This document shows positions 56,912-64,000 of a stretch of 64,000 bases of DNA, piece by piece. The notes under the pieces were generated by a model, which had not been told where the DNA came from, searched no databases, and saw nothing but the letters and a program-made list of their open reading frames with translations. Source of the DNA: Hemibagrus wyckioides (Eukaryota > Chordata > Actinopteri > Siluriformes > Bagridae). Position numbers and translations under genes: made by a program. Numbering within the stretch: position 1 is the stretch's first letter; each line of letters starts with the position of its first letter. The stretch is taken from the NCBI RefSeq assembly GCF_019097595.1, contig NC_080711.1:17342928-17406927 (forward strand), in the 5' to 3' direction.

Positions 56912-57610
56912 GCCACAGTATCCAAGGCCTCCAAGCTTGGTTACATGAAATAGTTCAGGATAAGTCATTTTACATTTATTTAAAGAGTTTAAACTTTTTT
57001 CTATGTGAATCTTCTATGTAACCAGGCCTTGTTTTACTTCCTTTCTTTCTTTTTTTGAAAGCAGCATAGATGTGACAAAGATGTGGCATGAATGATGGTT
57101 TGCAGGATTTAGGCCTTGTTCAGCATCTTTTTTTGCATTTTTTATTTCTCTTATTTCAATTCTACTGGTGCAATTTATTCATTAATTATGAGCCATGAAG
57201 AGGTGGATCATTAAGGAGATGTACATTTTACATTCTGGTGCATGCTATTTCATTTGAAGTGAAAAGAGCAATTTTAAGAGTTTGAGACAGATATTTGTTT
57301 TAATTGTATATTGCCTTTTTGCTTAAGGTTTTGGTTCTTGCTCCATATGATGTGTAATTGAATTGTTCTGTGTGTGTGTTTCTCAAAACCTATTCAGTAG
57401 TAATACAGTAATCTATTAGGAAAATCCCCTACAATTAGGGGAGCTAAGTATAAATCTCATAACCATTCCCTTCATTTCATAGACATATGAAAATTAGGTT
57501 TTCTAGGGTGTTGTTCTGAAGTAAGTTATGTTTTTTTTCTTGTTTGTTGTACAATACTATTATTTTGGTGAAGATTTTTAAAGTAAATAAAGACACACCT
57601 CTGAACATTG
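56912..57610 (+). terminator. prkar1b: prkar1b 3' UTR and poly(A) signal
   Basis: T-rich 3' UTR of about 690 nt. AATAAA at 57586-57591 is the first canonical signal, so cleavage is expected near 57605-57615. Confidence 0.75.
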
Positions 57611-57711
57611 CTACAGCTCTGTCTTTGACTTACCTAGCTCTCTAAGTGTTGATTAAGTGATTACAAACAGTAATATTTTCAGATTATATAAACAGTAATA
57701 TTTTCAGAAAA

Positions 57712-57778
57712 GCCACACTTTTCAGATATTTATTTAAAAAAATAAATAAATAAAATATATCTTATATATATATGTATC

Positions 57779-57830
<52 letters not shown>

Positions 57831-57897
57831 GATACATATATATATAAGATATATTTTATTTATTTATTTTTTTAAATAAATATCTGAAAAGTGTGGC
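57712..57897. repeat. 186-bp perfect palindrome
   Basis: The left half, starting GCCACACTTTTCAGATATTT, is the exact reverse complement of the right half around a centre at 57804/57805, with an (AT)n core. The outer arm is the terminal repeat of the Tc1 family found again at 58790-58815. It therefore looks like two inverted copies of one transposon end. Confidence 0.92.
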
Positions 57898-58850
57898 ATG
57901 CATGAGTCAATACTTTGTAGAACCACCTTTTGCTCCAATTACAGCTGCAAGTTTTTTGGGGTATGTATCTTCCAGATTTGGAGAGTGTATACATACATAC
58001 ATACTGTACATACATACATCAGAACTGGACCACCGAACAATGGAAGAAGGCCTGGTCTGATAAATTATGTTTTATTTTAAATCAGGTGGATGGCCGGGTG
58101 TGTGTGCATCACTTACCTGGGGAACACATGACACCAGGATGCACTATGGGAATAAGGCAAGCCGGCGGAGGCAGTGTCATGCTTTGGACAATGTTCTGCT
58201 GGGAAACCTTGGGTCCTGTCATCCATGTGGATGTTACTTTGACATGTACCACCTACCTAAGCATTGTTGCAGACCATGTACACTCTTTCATGGAAACAGT
58301 ATTTCCTGATGGCTTTGGCCTCTTTCAGCAGGATAATGTGCTGTGTCATAAAGCAAAAATGGTACAGGAATGGTTTGATGAGCTCAACAACAAGTTTGAG
58401 GTGTTGACTTGGCCTTCAAATTCCCCAGATCTCAATCCAGTCGAGACTGGGCCATTTTAACACATGCATATGCTTTGATCTAAACCATTCCATTGTAGCT
58501 CTGGCTGTATGCTTAGGGTCATTGTCCTGTGGAAGGTGAACCTCCGCCCCAGTCTCAAGGCTTTTGCAGACTAATGGTTTTTCTTCTAAGCTGGCTTGTG
58601 GCAAACTGCAAACAGGACTTCTTATGCTTAATGATGCTGTTTATTCACTAATGTTCTCTAAAAAAAAACCTCTAAGGGGTTCACAGAACAGCTGTAATTA
58701 TACTGAGATTAGGTGACTTCTGAAGGAAATTGGATCCACAGGATTTTAGTTAGGGGCATCAGAGTAAAGGGGTGTGAATACAAATGCATGCCACACTTTT
58801 CAGATTTTTATTTGTAAAAAAAAAATTGAAAGTAGGACCTGGGAGGATGC
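57898..58850 (-). mobile_element. Tc1-like element, deleted, with another Tc1 fragment inside
   Basis: The left part at 57898-58005 (GTCAATACTTTGTAGAACCA, ACAGCTGCAAGTTTTTTGGG) and the right part at 58446-58815 belong to one minus-strand Tc1 family. The minus reading at 58540-58470 contains DNDPKHTARATMEWF with the second catalytic Asp. The end is GCCACACTTTTCAGATTTTT at about 58790. 58018-58445 is plus-strand sequence of the family of 11223-12298 (HHLPGEHMTPGC, MLWTMFCWETLGP, NSPDLNPVE). Neither is functional. Confidence 0.75.
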
Positions 58851-59240
58851 CACATCAGCCTTAGCAGGAAGCATGGCTTGCAGAAGGTTCTGAGAGGCCA
58901 TCATTTTGACCTCAGCGTTTAGCTTGTCTTAGGACACTGCCACATCAGCCTCAGCTGGGATCTTGGCTTGCAACAGGGTCTGGATGGCTACTTAGTCACT
59001 GCTAGTGGTCAGCTTGATTTGGAAGGTTGCCACATCAAACTGGGCAGGGAGCTTTGCTTGCAACAGGGTCTGGGAGGCCACCAGGCTGGCATCAACTGGG
59101 AGCATTGCTTGCAACTGGGTCTGCCAGCCTGCCACTTTGACCTTGGCATGCAGCTTTACTTGGGAGGCTGCCATGTTGTCTTCGTTAGGGAGCTTAGCTC
59201 AGAACAGGGCCTGGTACAGGGCTTGGAACCAGGTTTGGAA
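58840..59240. repeat. Minisatellite, ~88-bp units
   Basis: TGCCACATCA recurs at about 58852, 58940 and 59028, with CTTGCAACAGGGTCTGG-like words in each unit. Units of about 88 bp are divided into diverged ~44-bp halves, and later units are irregular. The 159-codon frame across it is a by-product of the repeat. Confidence 0.75.
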
Positions 59241-62200
59241 ACGAGATTTGATACAGACAATCACAAGGATGTAACACTGATGCGTCACGTTGAATACATG
59301 ACACACAAGGGTTTAAATACTGTAAATAATCAAAGGGGAAAACAAAGCATGACAATAATCAGAGACACAATCATGAACTTGTGCTGCTGGTTGCCAGTAG
59401 GAATCATGACAAGTTGTTGTAGGTTCAGTTTTGCTGCAGAAAGTTAACAATGCCCTGTTTGTTATTGAAATTTAATAAGCATCAACTAAATTATTCCACC
59501 ATTGAGAAAGAAACCTTTAACCCTAGACCAAAGGGGTGTAGAACAGAGAGCTTTGGTGATAACCGAAAGGCTCTTAGTGGTACTATATACTGTATTCCTC
59601 CAAATAAATACAACATAATAATCTTCTATTAAGTTGGAGAAATAATAATAATCTTATTTAATACAGTAACAAATTTAACTAGGAACACCACCACAGAAGT
59701 AAAAATACGTAGCAGTATATAGTAGCGATAAGTTTATGTATTTTTTCAATGTCGAATATTGCCAAAGAATTTGTAAAAGATAAGAAATTCTAAAAGTAAA
59801 ACCCTCAACCTGTGTACTAAATCCTAGGTTCTCTTATGGTTTCTTCCTAATATTGTCTCATGGAGTTTTCTTTGCAACAACATATCCTCTGTCTTGCTCA
59901 TTAAGGATTTAAATCATAAATCCATAATATATTCCAGAAATCCTCAAGGATTTCTGCTTTGTGACAATGTCCAATGATAAATGTGCTACATAAATCCAGC
60001 TGAATTTAACTTCTTTAGATTGTTTCAGAAAATGCAGCATATAAGCAGTATCATATGAAATACAACATGCATCATGTGTTGTGGCTAGATGAGACCAAAA
60101 TAAAACTTGTACAACATCAGTTGTTTAGTGACAAAACAGGGTTGCATAGAAGGAAAATCACTTGAAAATGAATGAAAAACGTTGTGGTAGCTCTTTGATG
60201 CTTTGGGACTGCTGATGATTCAGGGACACTTGAAAATTGCTGGTATTATTTCTGTTAAGTACTAGGATATTTCAGTGTGAAACTTGTTGCCTCTGCCAGG
60301 AGGTGTTTAACAGCAGCAGAAGACACTGCATTGTTGTGATTACATTGATTACATCCGTTTTAAAGCCTTTATATGTATTAAATTAATTAAATTTAGCATG
60401 GGCATGGCTGAAGTATGGACTACTGCCTGTTTTACACACTCAGGTGCAGGCTATACTGTATTTAATGTTCCATGAGGCAAACAAATATCCAATGTCAGTG
60501 ATGTCAGTTTACTTAACTGACAGCTTAACTAAAATTATTTGGAGATCATTTTAAAGTACTACTCCTCAAAACATCTTCTACAACTCCTCAAGTACTCATC
60601 TGAAAAACATTTTTCTTTGAGCATGTGGCTTTGGTAATTGGAAAATTTTTAACAAAAAATTGCTTAGCTAATGTTAGCATTATGACATAACTTTTGTTAT
60701 AGTATTTGAGTTTTGGCTGCTGTTACTTAACTCAGCAACTAAATCCTACCCATGTCTGTGATTAATTTGAGCTCCTATTGTAGGCATTAACTAACAGGCT
60801 AAGGCATGTATCAGTTAATAATGTAACGTGCTAACCATTTTAATACATTGTCCATATATTTGTCACATGTATTTTATAGCAAAAGAATATGGTAGGAATT
60901 TACAGTTTGCATTGATGTGATTTTTGCATTGATAATTTTTTTTGTGTTGAATTATGGTAAATAAATTCAGCAGTGGCCTTCTGATTCAAATATCTGATAT
61001 TCTGAGGAGGCACATGTATTTTTTTGTTAATGTTTGTGTTAGATTTGAAGCAAAGCTGCAGGTTGAAAAAGCATGTTTGTAGGTAGTGCTTTTGGTTTAT
61101 GGCTACCAAGACCTTGGTGTGGACCTGTAGACAAAAAGTAGATAATGGACAGGATAATAGCTACAAAACCAGTGAAAAGGCAGGGCAAGATATTTGCAGA
61201 TACTGCATATCAGAAAACTGTGTGGACTGTGGTGAACATGTTTTCCATGCAAAGCTGAAGAAAGCAAATTTGGTGGAAATTTTAAGATCAGACAACCCTG
61301 CTTAAAGATTCATTAGGGTACCAGTAACTGGCAGAAAAGTGAAAGCATGGGTCTTGTTTTCTTTTTTTGTGTTGTAACTCTGTATTGAAGTTAATCATTT
61401 TAAACATTAGTACAACTGATTAAAAGTAATTATGTTAAAAAGATGTAGTATATGAGATTTTATATACTGACAGTAGTTTCTAAAATAAAGTGATGTCTAA
61501 TTATTCTTAAATATTGTGAGGGTGTGTACTTTCTGTGCATGATTTGCCTGTTGAGTGTTCTTTTTGAGCAACCAAACTGACATCCCTGGGTGATTCATGG
61601 CTGGAAATCAGTCCATATTCACACCATCAGCCTATTTAAAAGCCCATTTGCTGAGTGGGTGTAGGTGTACCTGGCAGAGCCATTTGACAGGTGGTGAAAA
61701 ATGTTCCATCTGTGCAGAATCTCACCAGTTTCACAGAAATGGGAAAGATCATGGTAAGCTGGTCAATCATTCTGCATGTCAGTGGTAAATAAAAGAGTTC
61801 CCACAGTAAACTCCACATAAATAAACATTTGCAATTAAAAGGTTGACCAAAAGTTGGCTTAAAAACAACTTACCTGAAAAAGGCCAATCATGCATACTAG
61901 TAATGCACATTAGGAATATGATTCAAGGTTAAATATTTGCTCAAGGATCACAGCTGTAAGCAATTAATTTAGTATTGTGACAAAGATGTAATTATAGTTG
62001 AGCAGCACCCTAATGCATAAGCAAAAAGTGCCTAAGATAGTAAGGAAAACAAATCTTAGGTGAATTTTGGGCAGCGCTATATAGCATCAAAGCATCCCTG
62101 CTGTGGATGCCTACATCAATGGAGGTCAGCCACAAAGCACTACATCAGGGCACATGCTATATATATGGTGAATGCAGATGCACTGATGAAGTTCTAGTAA

Positions 62201-62757
62201 GGACATAAAATATTGCAAGTAACATGATTGGCTTGATTGGCTGATTGATTAACTGCATAAATGATCAGGTGTACAGGTGTTTCTAATAAAGTGGACCAAA
62301 GACTCAAATCCTGATAGGCATTCTGAATTTGTGAAATGTTCAATACATAAATAAAAAATGGTGTAGATTGAAAACCACCCTGTGGCTGACCTCTTTTTTC
62401 CTGCAATTTTGCAGTGGGCATTTCAATGTCACTATTTCATTAGACTATGTTCAGAGAATGGCTGTGGGTCTGTCAGAGTATTAGTTATATCTATCGGGTT
62501 AGATTGGCCCTCGACACATTAAAATAAATGCATGCAGGGGAATATTAATAAATGTTAACAGAAATTATAATTTACATATACTACATATACATAAGAACAT
62601 AGAGTGTTATGGGATAAAAAGGGTAAACAAAGAACACAGGAATGATGTGCTTACACAGTGTATGTAAATCTACTTTAAAAAAAAAAAAACCTTTTGACAA
62701 ATGCAAAAAATACAGAAAAATATGAAATTTAAAAGCCTGTCTGAGTCCACATGACAG
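59241..62757. other. Intergenic region between prkar1b and the tachykinin gene
   Basis: Mostly unrecognised AT-rich DNA. Two Tc1 scraps are visible. 60085-60240 on the plus strand has a WLDETKIKLVQHQLF reading around the first catalytic Asp. 62215-62300 has GATTGGCTGATTGATTAACT and GTTTCTAATAAAGTGGACC, matching a common Tc1 end. No gene is supported. Confidence 0.5.
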
Positions 62758-62821
62758 ATTGTTGATATAATTTGTGGATTCTCTATTAGGAAAGATGGGA
62801 GGGGCATTGCAGATATTGCTA

Positions 62822-62827
62822 TATAAA
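62822..62827 (+). promoter_or_regulatory. TATA box of the tachykinin gene
   Basis: TATAAA, inside GCTATATAAATC, lies 136 bp upstream of the ATG. Transcription would start near 62850-62855, giving a short 5' UTR, if no upstream noncoding exon is used. Confidence 0.55.
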
Positions 62828-62957
62828 TCTGACTGGCACAGAACTGGAGTTCAGCTGCCTTTTCACCGTCCTACAAGTCATCCCAGAATATCAGACAAAA
62901 TAAGTTACATCATTTGTCTGTTTCATTTTAATTTCACTTATTATTTTAAATTATACA

Positions 62958-63779
62958 ATGGAACTTTTGAAACTTTCCGTTCTGGCCTTTGCCTTATATG
63001 CACAGTTGCAGACTGGTGTGTCAAGTGAGGACACGGATATCTTGTCCCTGAAGAACTGGCAGGTAAGCACATTCTCTGGTCTCTAGTAGAAGGCACAGCT
63101 AGTGTTCAATCATTTGTGTAGTTACAATAGTGGCATTTGCTTTTTCAGGGTGATCCAGCAGAAAGTGTTTTCACTCTGCGCATTGATGACCTGCTGAAGC
63201 ACTCAAAATCACAGCAGTTTCATGGTTTAATGGGCCGAAGCTTAGGTAAAACTGTCTTTTATTATCTGTATGTCTATGAGTAGCTGACTGCAAAAAATCT
63301 TGTACATTTACTAAAACTAAAGTTAAATGTAGTATATTCTGGACTCACTGGCCCATAACAGCATAGAAATATGTACTGAATATGATTTCCTTTCCACAGA
63401 AAATTCTCAACCCCTGCAACTTGGTCCGAAAAGTAAGCTAAATGACACCTTTCCCTTATATTATCAGTCTGTTTCTCTGTCTAGTGTATCCTGGTCACAT
63501 ACCAATGTTCACTTTTGTCATTTCATTTTTTATTGCCAGGAAACAATGGCGAGATGTTTGTTGGACTGATGGGGAAGAGATCTTCAAGGGGAGGTAAGTA
63601 TTGTATCCTACACACAAAATCAGTTCCTCTGGCTGAATCTAAATACACTCAATTGGGTAAACAATTATTCAATTACATAGCTTAGTCTTGCAGTAGCCGA
63701 TATTACAATATGTATCATTGTACTAATATGTCTTTTCTCTTCGACAGATTTTGAAGAAGTACCAGACAAACCAGAGTAA
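62958..63779 (+). CDS. tac4: Tachykinin precursor, 106 aa (probably tac4), join of 5 exons
   Basis: Exons: 62958-63062, 63149-63245, 63400-63432, 63540-63593 and 63748-63779, all GT-AG, 321 nt in frame. The product is a secreted neuropeptide/cytokine-like precursor acting on G-protein-coupled neurokinin receptors. Residues 1-~22 (MELLKLSVLAFALYAQLQTG) form a signal peptide. Exon 2 encodes SKSQQFHGLM followed by GR. Exon 4 encodes NNGEMFVGLM preceded by KR (codon split across the exon 3/4 junction) and followed by GKR. Gly donates the C-terminal amide, and both peptides carry the FxGLM tachykinin signature. The 54-nt second-peptide exon is the size of the neurokinin A exon in tac1. The first peptide lacks substance P's Pro residues and has His after Phe, which favours tac4 over tac1 or tac3. 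The family is certain; the paralogue is less so. Confidence 0.88.
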
Positions 63780-63858
63780 TGCTAATTAGGCAAACAAAAC
63801 GACTGACTTTGCCTCACTATCAGTATGTAATGTGCTTCTATCTAATTTATATTAAGAA

Positions 63859-63864
63859 AATAAA
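63859..63864 (+). terminator. Poly(A) signal of the tachykinin gene
   Basis: AATAAA lies 80 bp after the stop codon, giving a short 3' UTR. Another AATAAA occurs at about 63950. Confidence 0.65.
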
Positions 63865-64000
63865 ATTTATAAATCATGCTACTGATTATTCATGCCATCA
63901 TTTGTTTATAACTCACAAAATCTAATTTAATGCAAGCAATCAATGTCATAATAAAATGATTTATTTAAGTCTTGGCAGAGTAGTTTTAACATTTATTGTC

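Noticed and set aside
58968..59447. 159-codon plus-strand frame
   Set aside because: Produced by the minisatellite units and running into unrelated sequence; no conserved protein features.
61099..61305. 68-codon frame rich in Cys and Lys
   Set aside because: Too short, no signal peptide or recognisable zinc-binding spacing, and no splice partners seen.

Overview
The window is vertebrate nuclear DNA from a ray-finned fish. Genes are intron-rich with GT-AG splice sites. The intervening DNA is AT-rich and crowded with teleost-type repeats: many Tc1/mariner families, Rex1 and L2 LINEs, Ty3/Gypsy, hAT MITEs and tRNA-derived SINEs. The repeat repertoire suits an otophysan (catfish- or characin-like) fish, but the species cannot be fixed from this sequence. 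I see no prokaryotic genes and no CRISPR array.

Genes. (1) The first coding exon of dnaaf5 (HEATR2, an axonemal dynein assembly factor) lies on the minus strand at 2974-3502; the rest of the gene runs off the left edge. (2) A complete prkar1b (type I-beta regulatory subunit of cAMP-dependent protein kinase) lies on the plus strand from a CpG-rich promoter near 10.1 kb to a poly(A) signal at 57.6 kb. Ten coding exons join in frame into 380 residues with the dimerization/docking domain, the pseudosubstrate site and two cyclic-nucleotide-binding domains. The two genes are divergent, as their human orthologues are. (3) A complete five-coding-exon tachykinin precursor (probably tac4) lies at 62958-63779 and encodes two amidated peptides ending in FHGLM and FVGLM.

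Layout. 1-2973 is dnaaf5 intron 1 with L2 and Tc1 debris. 3.5-10.1 kb is the divergent intergenic region, holding a SINE, a decayed endogenous-retrovirus pol and a MITE. 10.1-57.6 kb is prkar1b, whose introns are largely transposon graveyards. Intron 2 has six Tc1/mariner-superfamily elements packed along one TA microsatellite (11.2-16.65 kb). Intron 3 has decayed Tc1s, Gypsy pieces in both orientations and a Rex1 LINE split by a 1,093-bp hAT element. Intron 4 has an L2 LINE with a recent internal duplication. Intron 9 has a Gypsy remnant with a SCAN-like gag. Intron 10 has a 1,248-bp Tc1 element with an uninterrupted transposase. 57.7-62.8 kb is intergenic, with a 186-bp perfect palindrome, nested Tc1 remnants and a minisatellite.

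Functionally, prkar1b holds PKA catalytic subunits inactive until cAMP binds. Its 5' region carries a consensus CRE, which would allow feedback from the pathway the protein controls. No new multigene system is visible. The main novelty candidates are a 28-bp perfect intronic hairpin upstream of the first coding exon, a splice donor embedded in a GT microsatellite, the TA-tract transposon cluster, and a possibly active Tc1 copy.
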